DNA from: Flavobacterium psychrophilum
Lineage (GTDB): Bacteria > Bacteroidota > Bacteroidia > Flavobacteriales > Flavobacteriaceae
Assembly: GCA_001708385.1 (NCBI GenBank)
Contig: CP012388.1
Location: 3,472,001 to 3,536,000, forward strand
Reading direction: 5' to 3'
DNA length: 64,000 nt
Within the stretch, counting starts at the first letter, position 1. Every line of letters starts with the position of its first letter. Position numbers and translations under genes: made by a program. Below the pieces are notes generated by a model. The model ran no database searches. It saw only the letters and a program-made list of their open reading frames with translations, and was not told where the DNA came from. Below, piece by piece: positions 10,601 to 18,425 of the stretch.

Positions 10601-11491
10601 TTGCCAAGCTTAGGCAGAAAGGGGCAGTTGGCTGCATTTAGTTGTCCAGAAGCCACAGTGGACGTACAGCTTGCTGCCACTGGAGTTAGCATCCTGGGCT
10701 TAAGCACCACCACGATTGCCAATACCCTCACGGAGGACTTTATCAAGGAATTATTATCGGCAGTATATCTTGATTATTCACGATGGGGTGTTGCCAATTT
10801 AAATAAGGTTGTCTTTGACCCTTTGCTCTATTATTATATTGATAAAACTGATAAAAAACCATTTGCAGTAGCAGTGCGTGTTTTCCTTGATGATTTTCTT
10901 TTCAACAGTAGTAGAAATGGACTTTGGAAAAAACCTAAATCACTGATAGATGGTATAGTATCCGGCGGCAACGCTCATGCATTTTTGCTTACAACAACCA
11001 TACTGCTTCATGACCTTATCGTCAATCGCGGCAGCCGAGCCGGTATTTTACTTGATGTGCTGTACAAAGACGCTACACAGGATAATCTGGCAACACTGAG
11101 TGTGAAAATAATAAATAACTTAGAGGGGATATCCTACAGTGAAAACCTTAAAAGCGTCAAGAATTACATTTCAGAGTATTACCAAGACAATTTTATCCTT
11201 GAGAAGAGTATTTCAATGTTACTTGATATGCCGTCTGATAACGATGACCATACAATTGTAAAAAAGGGATTTGCAAAAATAATATTGTTTGGCCTTGAAC
11301 AAAAAAAGTTACGCTTGCATCATTACCTATTATACTTCCGTGACTGGGCTGATAAGAATACACATTTAATGGAAGAGCAATACAAACCTATAATTAATGA
11401 TTACTTCAGCTATTTGCATGGAATTTCTCGAGAGCAGGCAGAGGCCATGGAACAGGAAATAGTTAATTCATCCTCCTATTTAAATAATTAA
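7637..11491 (+). CDS. Avs-like STAND NTPase with N-terminal Cap4-like PD-(D/E)XK nuclease domain
   Basis: About 1,284 residues. The N-terminus has GYDYQYLASLYAFLL, a Glu-Asp stretch (IDREGFGDLTL) and a YEFEFKNR strand, the arrangement of the Cap4/DUF4297-type dsDNA nuclease with an E-x-K catalytic pair. A P-loop LLTGSTLCGKTQ lies near residue 275 and Walker B KICYLEDPLGQY near 320, as in STAND ATPases of the nSTAND3 kind. The remaining 900 or so residues are helical repeats with no domain I can name, suited to sensing. Nuclease - STAND - helical sensor is the plan of Avs antiviral proteins. I chose the ATG at 7637; a GTG at 7550 would add 29 residues and couple it to the helicase. Family assignment is by motif only. 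Confidence 0.7.
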   Translation: MSVTKNAPDGYDYQYLASLYAFLLLGKSRKIAEAYIDREGFGDLTLIFTDHRDEPYEFEFKNRKPGFDEKYFVECISKFSAHSDSEYILSKLSTGKIKRFYLITSTRVEQFAADFFVITTKSDWSKPLPQYKKKIFEAFRAAVLKYNQKDEPRDKYVASHIGSATDLDLKNLLEGIYLVDQLDEDQIRARIHDLLSDLTIALSHQGSLINKLIDVIKNSKTSGLNIADTIYNELHSLQSWSLPVDEHYLLMGDEASLLDELSSRKIVLLTGSTLCGKTQRAYYIAQQLLKNYPSAKFLPVGEVHMAEQFLLNYDAETKICYLEDPLGQYRDDVGMVAYKQLEGLLRRMPKYMERYLIVTATTEITTAISKSGYMSEFTWHDLTVREAPIACKIWNALSSGSGFDHLIQKMVVETIETADQDAILQPGQLKQLVGSLQANRPGSLEQVRHLASAKAQDITNVITSRGESVTNAMIILGLGATIQKGLYDIDLSYLEHSEPDYLPGINDDETGVTGTSISALETVYMIPEYKSFTASVSLRGVISQLIDYGYIRAFGDGSYVFAHPVYQEAARRLLDGNNPMRFEAALRHCRKLLGCLNPSLALQSAKNLYLLYTNALNQTQRQIVFDLATLAIRSTFVVVREEALLFLVAHRNALNEMITGNVKDAFQHRNDFGTGNYCWQGQILFIPDAKHLETCRSRNYRSKRQCLDNWEAYLSRPVSLEPAQAFELMDGLLLVTKSEKRQLSFDYIVLKAFLRYREGVIRERAAYLIAASITEETFADLTTLYYENDPFVKFQLIRGLFRSWPYMTDKNKKSEVLAFMQATFDEPFVILGAIGLFTEFAAGYARSSFDWMYEIQASIKKHMWFLWGELMVVLFRHLPTDVHVNHGRFSATLAEAQISKEARVKIIFAYLDWLPAYFKDSGRYWDMSEIFIFFLRENFLMIPKVRRIGLIKKMLLLEDTEFVASMANLLISNWGNLNDKEKKVILSALPSLGRKGQLAAFSCPEATVDVQLAATGVSILGLSTTTIANTLTEDFIKELLSAVYLDYSRWGVANLNKVVFDPLLYYYIDKTDKKPFAVAVRVFLDDFLFNSSRNGLWKKPKSLIDGIVSGGNAHAFLLTTTILLHDLIVNRGSRAGILLDVLYKDATQDNLATLSVKIINNLEGISYSENLKSVKNYISEYYQDNFILEKSISMLLDMPSDNDDHTIVKKGFAKIILFGLEQKKLRLHHYLLYFRDWADKNTHLMEEQYKPIINDYFSYLHGISREQAEAMEQEIVNSSSYLNN

Positions 11492-11496
11492 CAGCT

Positions 11497-12513
11497 ATGA
11501 CAGCGCCAGTTTATAATATCTTCGAAGTGTTAGAAAAAGGAGATAAGGAATTAATACATTCAGCTTTTATAAAGTTTTTAATGCAGGACCGGCCCGACTT
11601 TTATTTTCAGTTTTTGAAACTTGAGGGGGATTACAACCCTCCTCAACTTGAGAAAACTTATGGTAAAGGGAAGCAGAAAAGTCGTTTTGATATAGAGGTC
11701 CAGAGCATTGATGGCAATGCGGTCATAACTGTGGAAAATAAGTTCAAGTCCTTTCCGGATTTTGCTCAGCTTCAAGCCTACGAGGCGAGTTTAAAAAAGT
11801 ACCACAAGAAAAAAAAGCACCATAAATTTTTGATTTGCTTTGACAAGGAGGTTGTTTCACACGTGGAGGGTTGGATTGTAAAGGATTATAAAGACCTCGC
11901 GGTTTATGTCAGGGAACATTATGATCTTGCAGGGAGTGATGACACCAGCGTTTTTGTAAGACACTACTATTTTTTACTTGAAGGATACTACAGTAGATAT
12001 GAGACCTTAAACTCTGACTTACGCCCCCTTTTTTGCATACCTGTGGCGGAGAGTAATAATTTTTGGCTCAAACTTTTTTATCATGCGCTAAAATGCAGGC
12101 TTGACATCTTTTTTGCTGAAAAAAATCTCTTGGTAGAGGTGTATGTCAACAAGGGCAATACCCTGACTCCGCTGATGAATATTGTTCCTTTGCACTGGGA
12201 CAACGGCCATAAGCGACTATTGATTCAATTCCAGGGCAATGACTTAAAGTTTTATCTGAACAATGATAGTAAGGAGCTACTTTTAAGGCTTATTGATTTT
12301 GCAAATGAATGTTTTCAACAGGGCAGGTATTCGTTAAAGAAACTTACCAACAGGGAGTCTAAAACCTGTTTTATACTTAAAACCACTATCACAAAGGAGC
12401 ATCCAGAAGCACCCATGACTATAAATACGGTATTTGATTTGGTTATTGCGTTTTATAAAATGTTGGATGAGCATATAATTTTTAAATATCTTAATTGGGA
12501 AAGCAAAATGTAA
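11497..12513 (+). CDS. PD-(D/E)XK nuclease superfamily protein (PDDEXK_4-like)
   Basis: The 338-residue protein starts five bases after the STAND gene stop, so it is in the same operon. A nuclease core is visible near residues 55-90: RFDIEVQ supplies the Asp, and AVITVENKFKSFPD supplies the E-x-K pair, followed by QLQAYEASL, a helix with the Gln-Tyr often seen after the active site in the PF14281 group. The rest is mixed alpha/beta with no further motif. Linkage suggests an effector or accessory nuclease of the helicase/STAND cluster, or an independent restriction-like protein. Confidence 0.7.
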   Translation: MTAPVYNIFEVLEKGDKELIHSAFIKFLMQDRPDFYFQFLKLEGDYNPPQLEKTYGKGKQKSRFDIEVQSIDGNAVITVENKFKSFPDFAQLQAYEASLKKYHKKKKHHKFLICFDKEVVSHVEGWIVKDYKDLAVYVREHYDLAGSDDTSVFVRHYYFLLEGYYSRYETLNSDLRPLFCIPVAESNNFWLKLFYHALKCRLDIFFAEKNLLVEVYVNKGNTLTPLMNIVPLHWDNGHKRLLIQFQGNDLKFYLNNDSKELLLRLIDFANECFQQGRYSLKKLTNRESKTCFILKTTITKEHPEAPMTINTVFDLVIAFYKMLDEHIIFKYLNWESKM

Positions 12514-12555
12514 GGCTCTAAAAGATTTCTACACTTTTTTGATTAGTTTATCATG

Positions 12556-12626
12556 TCGCGCCCGTGACCGCAGCGGCATCCTTTTCTGAAAGAAAAGATA
12601 CAGCATAGGGCGCGTGAAGGTGCCCC
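12556..12626. repeat. REP-like palindromic repeat, copy 2
   Basis: Shares the core CAGCGGCATCCTTTT, then a self-complementary TCTGAAAGAAAAGATACAGC turn, with copy 1 at 4,795-4,869. It is flanked by GCGCCC and GGGCGCG arms. It sits between the PD-(D/E)XK gene and the convergent small gene, so it could also act as a terminator. Confidence 0.7.
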
Positions 12627-12629
12627 TCA

Positions 12630-12848
12630 CTATTGTTGCTGTTTTGCCTTATCGAGCATATCCTGATAGAATTCTTTCAGCCTCCACCAGGCTGGGCAGT
12701 TTTCAATGTTGCCCTTAAAGTTGCTGATGGTTATATAACAGTTGTCCAGGAATTTTTGGGTATCGGTAATCTTTGCCCATGGCTTCCACTGAAGTTCCAC
12801 AGGCGGTGGATTTTTTTCAAAATAGCGTTTGATTTCTTCTAGGTTCAT
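12630..12848 (-). CDS. Small DUF6965-like protein
   Basis: A 72-residue acidic/amphipathic protein starting MNLEEIKRYFEKN, with a conserved-looking centre KITDTQKFLDNCYITI and a C-terminal WWRLKEFYQDM helix. The pattern (short N-terminal helix, ITD-x-x-KFL, closing helix) resembles DUF6965, a family of small Bacteroidetes proteins of unknown function common in mobile DNA. A plus-strand frame opposite it has no such pattern. Function unknown. Confidence 0.55.
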   Translation of the reverse strand: MNLEEIKRYFEKNPPPVELQWKPWAKITDTQKFLDNCYITISNFKGNIENCPAWWRLKEFYQDMLDKAKQQQ

Positions 12849-12985
12849 GTGTTAAAGGTATAAAAGAAGGAGCTGCAAAGCAATACCGTTCTCGCTCTTC
12901 ATACCCATTAATAAGGTGGTGTAAACAGCTTGTAAATCAATCTCCTTTTGTCTATTTTTATGCCTAACTAACATAACCTCATGTA

Positions 12986-15900
12986 ATGAAAATCATAGAC
13001 AGGACCGACATTGAATCGTGGGCAAAACGTTATGAAGCCAAGAGCGATTTTCCCTATTTAATTTCAAGGCTAGTGAGGGCCACCGGGCTGCCGAGCTTAC
13101 AGGTCAACATACTTTCAGGGAGTGCTGCCTACTTAGGTGGCTGGGACGGAATTGTTTTTTCGGAGGATGACCGCAGCTACTACCCTAAAGGCATTTCACT
13201 ATGGGAGTTCGGTACGGAATCCAATGTAAAGAAAAAAGCTGAAGAGGATTATAAGAAACGGACTGCCGATCCTTTGGGGTATAATAAAAGTGAATGTACG
13301 TATATTTTTATTACACCCTATCTGTATACGAAGAAGGGAGCATGGGTGAAGGAGAAAAAGGCGGAGGGGGTATGGAAAGATGTACGGTTTTACGACGCTG
13401 TCGATCTTGTACAGTGGCTTGACCATTGTACGCCCGTAGAAATCTGGTTTGCCACATTAACAGGTAAACTGCCCTACGACGGAATTTATGGGGCTGACCA
13501 ATTTTGGGAAGAATGGTCGGTTGGCCCACAGTATACCTTTACTCCCGAAAGTATAACCTCAGGCAGGGAACGTGCAATGGAAGCCTTAAAGGAATTTTTA
13601 TCCGGAGCGCCCGGCATAAAGGCTTTCAGGGCGTCCACCAAAAATGAAGCGATAGCTTTTGTTGTAGCCAGCGCAAAGCAGTTTTTACCTGAAGAACAGA
13701 ACCGTTTTTTCGCAAAAACTTTATTGGTTGAACATGAAAGTTCTTATAGACCCCTACACAAGAATACCAAAGTTGCTCTTAATATCATTCCTAAATTTGA
13801 GAACAAACAGTCGGTATATGCCGCGGTCTCCAGTGGACACCATGTTATTGTACCCCTGGGAGGAGATGATGAATTTAGCAAAGACTTTACAGTAGGATTA
13901 CCCATACTTGGTAAGGAAGGGCTTGTGAATTCCTTGGTGGCAATGGGGTTTTCACGTGAAGATGCAGAGCGTTACTCCAGGGAAGCGGCGCGGGACATTA
14001 CAATACTCCGCCGTATGCTGCATTTTCAGCATAATGCTCCGATATGGAGTAAAAGTGCCCAGGTACCGGAATTACTGCCCGCCCTGATTGTGGGCCGGTG
14101 GAATGATAAAAGCGAAGCGGATCAGGAACTATTAGTTAAGTTGGCGGGTAAGCCCTATGACCAATTTGTAGCCGAAATGGCGCAATGGCTCCGAAAGCAG
14201 GAAGCGCCCCTGTTATTTATTGGTGATATGTGGCGGTTAACATCACCTTTAGATTTATGGTCGACCATAGCCTCACATTTAAAAAGCAGCGACCTTCAGT
14301 ACTTAAGCGATGCATTGCAATTAGTGTACGGTGATTTTACTGAAGAGGCTCCAGGGGATGAATCTAAATATTTCACTAAACCTACAAAATATTCAAAGTG
14401 GATTAAAGAAGGCCTTACACAATCTATTGTGCTCATTGCGGTCTATGGCTATGGGTTAAATATTCCCGGAGTAAGTAACCCACAGCTTTGGGTTAATGGG
14501 ATAGTATCGAGCTTGATAGGAGCAGCTACTGGCCCACAATGGAAAAGCTTTGACCAGCAATTGCCACTTTTGTCAGAGGCATCCCCGGAAGTTTTTATCG
14601 AGGCTGTATACAGCAGTCTAGAACATCCTGACAAACCTATTATGGAAATGTTTAATACTTCACAGGGACTTCTTGGGGATACCCCGCACCACACAGGCTT
14701 GTTGTGGGCATTGGAAGGCCTCGCCTGGTTACCGGAGTATCTGTATGATATTACAATACTGTTGCTTAAGTTATCGGACTTAGACCCAGGTGGAAACCTT
14801 GTAAACAGACCTGACAACTCCCTTGTTGAAATTTATTTACCATGGCACCATCAAACCCTGGCTCCGTATAAGGAGCGCATGGAAATATTGGAGGCGGCAG
14901 TCATGCGCGAACCGGAACAGGGCTGGCATTTATTGCTTAGGCTTTTACCTAAGAATTTTGGTTATGCAAGCCCCACACATAAAATGAGATGGAGGCTTTT
15001 TAGCCAGGACACGAACCTTACATATACCTATGAAGAGACTTACGAGACCTATAGCCATGTTATCAGGCTGCTCTTAAAGCTGTATGATAAGAGTGAAGTA
15101 CGTATGGCACAATTGGTGGAACAATCCGATGAGTTAGCAAACATTGCTGATCTTGAGGTGGTATTGTCTTTTATTGAGGATGCGTTGCCAGAAATGCCTC
15201 CTTCGGAAGTCATCCGGGAAAAACTCCGCAGTATATTGTCACGCCACAGGGCTCACCCTGATGCGCAATGGGCGCTTCCACAAGAATTTTTAGTGCGTTA
15301 CCAAAAGCTTTATGATCTTATGATACCGGATGACCTTTTGCAAAAAAACAAATGGTTGTTCGAGGGCCATTATATTGAGTTTCCCGATGGTGACCCTGAC
15401 TGGGATTCAACTGACGAAAAACACCTCGCACACAGTAACCGTATAAAAAGTGAACGTCTTTCTGCTCTACAAGACATATATCAGTCTAACGGTGTTTCAG
15501 GAGTTATAGAGTTAGCAAGTATTGCGGGCTTTCCGACGGGTGTTGGTGAGACGCTTTCGGAAATTGAACTTTCAGACCCTGAAATAATAGAGGTTACGAA
15601 AGTGCTTTTTTCAAATGATGCGCCTTTAGAATTCCTGCATAGCTTTATAAGAGGCATGGTGCAACGACATGGGCTTGACTGGGCCATTAAACTATATGAT
15701 ACATTTTCATCAAAAGATTATGCTCAGGAAGGGCTTGTCAATGTTTTTACACACTTAAACCACAATACACCGCTTTGGGATTTTGTTGACAAACAAGATG
15801 AAAAGTTCCGTGAGTTATTCTGGTCGAAAACATGGGTTAATTTTTATCATGTCACACCAGAAGAAAAACTTAGGGGCATCAAGTACCTACTTAAATACAA

Positions 15901-16762
15901 GCGGTTTTATTCCGCCGTCGAAGAAACTTATATGGGTAAGGAAAAAATTAACCCTGAATTTATATACGAGGTTCTTGATACCACAGCAAAAAACAAGTCT
16001 GCAGAAGAGCGGCCACTTAGGGAGTATGTAATTTCCACCTTATTTGAAAGGCTTGATAAAAGTGACCTTCCCGATGAAAAAAAGGCATCGTTGGAACTTC
16101 ACTATCTCAGTATCATTGGAAATTCCCCAAGCCGCTACAAACCAAAGTATCTTAATAAAGAATTGGCTGAAAATCCAAAATCTTTTGTTGAGGTTTTAAA
16201 ATGGGTGTACATGCCTAAAAGTGAAGATCGCAGAAAAGAGGAGTTTGAGAATATATCGAGGGAAGCCCGGGAAGGTTTGGCCAGGCAGGGCTATAGGTTA
16301 CTGGATAATTTCAAGGATATACCGGGGATGGATGCTGATGGAACTGTTGATGCTGTCGTACTTAATTCCTGGGTAGCCGAAGTACGCGAATTGGCTGCAT
16401 TGGAGGACCGGCTTGAAATTGCAGATATGCAAATTGGAAAGTTGCTGGCTCAATATCCCGAGAAAAATAAGGAATATTGGCCTGCGGATGCTATAAGTGA
16501 CGTTTTGGAACTTGTCAATACGGAAAGCATTAAAAATAATTTTTCTATTGCGATTACTAATAAACGTGGTTTTACGTCAAGAGCCGCCTTTGAGGGTGGT
16601 GCTATTGAAAGAAGAAATGCCGCATATTTCCAAACACTCTCTGACGCACAAAGGTTGAAGCACCCCATGGTTTCAAAAATACTCGGACAAATAGCACAAC
16701 GTTATCTTAATGACGCACAGCGGGAAGATGATGAGGCTAAGAGGGACAGTTTAGAATATTAA
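12986..16762 (+). CDS. Large protein with N-terminal restriction-endonuclease-like GWDG domain, candidate defence protein
   Basis: A 1,258-residue protein. Residues 1-180 form a domain with LSGSAAYLGGWDGIV, YPKGISLWEFGT, a Lys-Ala-rich helix with DYKKRTADPLG, the strand TYIFITPYLY and YDAVDLVQWLD. The Asp of GWDG and the Glu of WEFG could be the two acidic residues of a PD-(D/E)XK-like fold, but no clear catalytic Lys follows on the same strand. A segment KAFRASTKNEAIAFVVA lies where related large proteins have a divergent NTPase strand-loop-helix; no intact P-loop is visible. The long remainder is helical and unassigned. It has its own short upstream region after the convergent small gene. 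Role in defence is inferred from architecture and neighbours. Confidence 0.6.
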   Translation: MKIIDRTDIESWAKRYEAKSDFPYLISRLVRATGLPSLQVNILSGSAAYLGGWDGIVFSEDDRSYYPKGISLWEFGTESNVKKKAEEDYKKRTADPLGYNKSECTYIFITPYLYTKKGAWVKEKKAEGVWKDVRFYDAVDLVQWLDHCTPVEIWFATLTGKLPYDGIYGADQFWEEWSVGPQYTFTPESITSGRERAMEALKEFLSGAPGIKAFRASTKNEAIAFVVASAKQFLPEEQNRFFAKTLLVEHESSYRPLHKNTKVALNIIPKFENKQSVYAAVSSGHHVIVPLGGDDEFSKDFTVGLPILGKEGLVNSLVAMGFSREDAERYSREAARDITILRRMLHFQHNAPIWSKSAQVPELLPALIVGRWNDKSEADQELLVKLAGKPYDQFVAEMAQWLRKQEAPLLFIGDMWRLTSPLDLWSTIASHLKSSDLQYLSDALQLVYGDFTEEAPGDESKYFTKPTKYSKWIKEGLTQSIVLIAVYGYGLNIPGVSNPQLWVNGIVSSLIGAATGPQWKSFDQQLPLLSEASPEVFIEAVYSSLEHPDKPIMEMFNTSQGLLGDTPHHTGLLWALEGLAWLPEYLYDITILLLKLSDLDPGGNLVNRPDNSLVEIYLPWHHQTLAPYKERMEILEAAVMREPEQGWHLLLRLLPKNFGYASPTHKMRWRLFSQDTNLTYTYEETYETYSHVIRLLLKLYDKSEVRMAQLVEQSDELANIADLEVVLSFIEDALPEMPPSEVIREKLRSILSRHRAHPDAQWALPQEFLVRYQKLYDLMIPDDLLQKNKWLFEGHYIEFPDGDPDWDSTDEKHLAHSNRIKSERLSALQDIYQSNGVSGVIELASIAGFPTGVGETLSEIELSDPEIIEVTKVLFSNDAPLEFLHSFIRGMVQRHGLDWAIKLYDTFSSKDYAQEGLVNVFTHLNHNTPLWDFVDKQDEKFRELFWSKTWVNFYHVTPEEKLRGIKYLLKYKRFYSAVEETYMGKEKINPEFIYEVLDTTAKNKSAEERPLREYVISTLFERLDKSDLPDEKKASLELHYLSIIGNSPSRYKPKYLNKELAENPKSFVEVLKWVYMPKSEDRRKEEFENISREAREGLARQGYRLLDNFKDIPGMDADGTVDAVVLNSWVAEVRELAALEDRLEIADMQIGKLLAQYPEKNKEYWPADAISDVLELVNTESIKNNFSIAITNKRGFTSRAAFEGGAIERRNAAYFQTLSDAQRLKHPMVSKILGQIAQRYLNDAQREDDEAKRDSLEY

Positions 16763-16791
16763 TTACTTACAGCTATATGCAATTTTAAGTT

Positions 16792-17016
16792 TTACCGGAA
16801 TAAGTACTTGTCCAGCTCATGGCCGTGCTTAAACTGGTTTTTACCCAATATCTTGTTTGATAGCTGACAGTACTCGATTTCGACGAAGAAATCATTAATG
16901 CTGTAGAGCTGGTAATGGATGTTATCTACAATAATATCATCTACATGCTTACCCTGTTCCCAGACGGCCTGGTACTGGTTATTATCATCAAGAGCGAGAA
17001 AATCATATAGTTTCAT
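16792..17016 (-). CDS. Small conserved-looking hypothetical protein
   Basis: A 74-residue protein read from the ATG at 17016 (MKLYDFLALDDNNQYQ). The frame extends 21 codons upstream, but that part overlaps the terminator of the histone gene and is unlikely to be translated. The sequence is a compact alpha/beta pattern with FFVEIEYCQLSNKILG. I recall similar short proteins in Bacteroidetes mobile elements, but I know no function. It is downstream of and co-directional with the histone H1-like gene. Confidence 0.6.
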   Translation of the reverse strand: MKLYDFLALDDNNQYQAVWEQGKHVDDIIVDNIHYQLYSINDFFVEIEYCQLSNKILGKNQFKHGHELDKYLFR

Positions 17017-17047
17017 AAACGAAGGCGGCGTGAGGATGAATAAAACA

Positions 17048-17071
17048 AAGCCCCCGGAAAAACGGGAGCTT
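17048..17071 (-). terminator. Terminator of the histone H1-like gene
   Basis: On the minus strand AAGCTCCCG, TTTTTC loop, CGGGGGCTT is followed by TGTTTT. The stem has one mismatch. It sits eight bases below the histone stop codon. Confidence 0.65.
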
Positions 17072-17078
17072 CGCAACA

Positions 17079-17252
17079 TTATTTCTTAGACTCTTCAATG
17101 GTAACTTTCCTGTAGTCTTTAAAGAGTTTTGTAAGCTCCAGTGTTGATTTTCGAGCACGCCCGCCTGCGGCTTTATTGCCCTCGGCATTAGCTTGGGATT
17201 CTTTTTGAAAGGTTGCGATTTCAGCGCTGATCTGTTCCAGTAGTTCGTTCAT
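17079..17252 (-). CDS. Histone H1-like (Hc1-type) DNA-binding protein
   Basis: A 57-residue basic protein, MNELLEQISAEIATF at the start, with KAAGGRARKSTLELTK in the middle and a final KLFKDYRKVTIEESKK. The GNKAAG-x-RARK-x-(S/T)LE core is the hallmark of short Bacteroidetes histone H1/Hc1 homologues, which coat and compact DNA. It ends eight bases before a clear terminator. Presence on mobile DNA suggests silencing or protection of the element, but this is inference. Confidence 0.8.
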   Translation of the reverse strand: MNELLEQISAEIATFQKESQANAEGNKAAGGRARKSTLELTKLFKDYRKVTIEESKK

Positions 17253-17340
17253 GGTAGTTTATTTAAAGGAAAGCAAAAATAGAAAGGTTTGGGCATAAGG
17301 TTACGTTAAATGGGGCGGCTACCACGTAAACTATTGGTAA

Positions 17341-17356
17341 TTTAGTAATTACTAAA
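17341..17356. promoter_or_regulatory. Perfect 16-bp palindrome upstream of the DUF3606 gene
   Basis: TTTAGTAATTACTAAA is perfectly self-complementary and ends 12 bases before the ATG of the DUF3606 gene, where it would overlap the promoter or 5' leader. It is a plausible operator for a small dimeric regulator; no matching second copy was noticed. Confidence 0.4.
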
Positions 17357-17368
17357 AAAATAAAGATT

Positions 17369-17551
17369 ATGAGCGATAACACAAAAAACACAGGAAGCCC
17401 AGACCGTGACCGTATCAGTACCTCTGAAGATTATGAGCTACAGTACTGGTCAGATAAATTCGGGGTAAGTAAAGAAGAGCTGATCAGTGCTGTAAAAGCA
17501 TCTGGCAGCAGTAGCCCGGACAAGGTTGAAGCCTACATTAAAGGTAAGTAA
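17369..17551 (+). CDS. DUF3606 domain protein
   Basis: A 60-residue protein with TGSPDRDRISTSEDYELQ (written here in part) and YWSDKFGVSKEEL, followed by a short helix AVKASGSS. This DRxRI...YE...YW...F-x-V-x-x-xEL pattern is that of DUF3606, small stress-associated proteins common near DNA-repair genes and in soil Bacteroidetes and Proteobacteria; the function is unknown. The gene is followed one base later by a strong terminator, so it is monocistronic. Confidence 0.85.
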   Translation: MSDNTKNTGSPDRDRISTSEDYELQYWSDKFGVSKEELISAVKASGSSSPDKVEAYIKGK

Positions 17552-17575
17552 AGGACTGTATAACAGTCCTTTTTT
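17552..17575 (+). terminator. Intrinsic terminator of the DUF3606 gene
   Basis: Perfect 8-bp stem AGGACTGT/ACAGTCCT with an ATA loop, followed by six T residues. Confidence 0.85.
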
Positions 17576-17637
17576 GTAAATATTCATCAGATCGATTTTT
17601 TGTATCTTAGCACACTATAACCTTTAATTGTGCAACC

Positions 17638-17991
17638 ATGGCAATCCTTAAAACAGTGGAATACACCGACAAAGTTGGTGCTGAAGAAATTCGCGTAAAG
17701 CTTTCGGTACGCTCTATCCCCGAAGATTTAGAGATCGCTAACCTTGATATGGATGAATACCGTGAATTCACCTTTTTAATTCGGGTAACGACCGATCCCC
17801 TATTAGATGAAGCGAAGGAACTACCCGAACAGCTGGTGTACATTATTGAAAACGGCGGGGAACACAGGATGGGCACTCTGGTCAATGATAATTTTGAAGA
17901 AATTGAAGAGACGCGTTTTTTACAGGGCATCTCAGTCCATGCATTGCAGGTTTTGCTTTTGGCTGGCGACGCCGGCCATTTCAAGAGCTAA
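17638..17991 (+). CDS. Hypothetical protein, acidic
   Basis: A 117-residue acidic protein with no domain I recognise. It has alternating strands (EEIRVKLSVRSI, REFTFLIRVTT), an acidic helix (DEAKELPEQLVYII) and a hydrophobic C-terminal helix (ISVHALQVLLLAGDAGH). A TATCTTAG box about 28 bases upstream of the ATG fits the Bacteroidetes -7 consensus with one mismatch, so it probably has its own promoter. It converges on the DUF1810 gene with two bases between stops. Confidence 0.6.
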   Translation: MAILKTVEYTDKVGAEEIRVKLSVRSIPEDLEIANLDMDEYREFTFLIRVTTDPLLDEAKELPEQLVYIIENGGEHRMGTLVNDNFEEIEETRFLQGISVHALQVLLLAGDAGHFKS

Positions 17992-17993
17992 CG

Positions 17994-18422
17994 CTATAAA
18001 TTTCGATTTGAATTTTCAAGGATACGTAGCGTTTTCTTATCGGGTACACCGCCAAAGTACTTAGCAAGGACTTTTTCGAAAACCGGGTCTGTGTTTGTAA
18101 GGGCAGCGAAAAGGGTCATGGAAGACATGAGTTTCAGGTCATCAGGAGAACCAAAAATCTGTGTTGCGGATTTGCCCTTTACTTCTAATAAAGCATTGGC
18201 AATTTGTATCAGTCTTTGCCCAAGCAATGGATCTTTTAAATAGGCGATAGCCTCTTGCTTATCTTTAATACCGTAATGTTCGGCCATACTGCTGCTCCCC
18301 AATCCTTTGAGTTGGGGGAATATGAACCACATCCAATGGGTATGTTTGCTGCCTTGCTGAATTTCCTTTAGCGCATGGGGATATATTTCCTGCTGTGCCA
18401 ATACGAACCTATCCAAATCCAT
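17994..18422 (-). CDS. DUF1810 family protein
   Basis: A 142-residue protein that begins MDLDRFVLAQQEIYPHAL and contains GSKHTHWMWFIFPQLKGLG, GIKDKQEAIAYL and DDLKLMSSMTLF. These are the defining blocks of DUF1810, a compact helical family of unknown biochemical role. It starts three bases below the ligD stop and so forms an operon with it, which suggests a repair- or nucleotide-related job. Confidence 0.88.
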   Translation of the reverse strand: MDLDRFVLAQQEIYPHALKEIQQGSKHTHWMWFIFPQLKGLGSSSMAEHYGIKDKQEAIAYLKDPLLGQRLIQIANALLEVKGKSATQIFGSPDDLKLMSSMTLFAALTNTDPVFEKVLAKYFGGVPDKKTLRILENSNRNL

Positions 18423-18425
18423 GAT

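Noticed and set aside
12633..12842. 69-codon plus-strand frame opposite the DUF6965-like gene
   Set aside because: The minus-strand product has a recognisable family pattern, this one does not.
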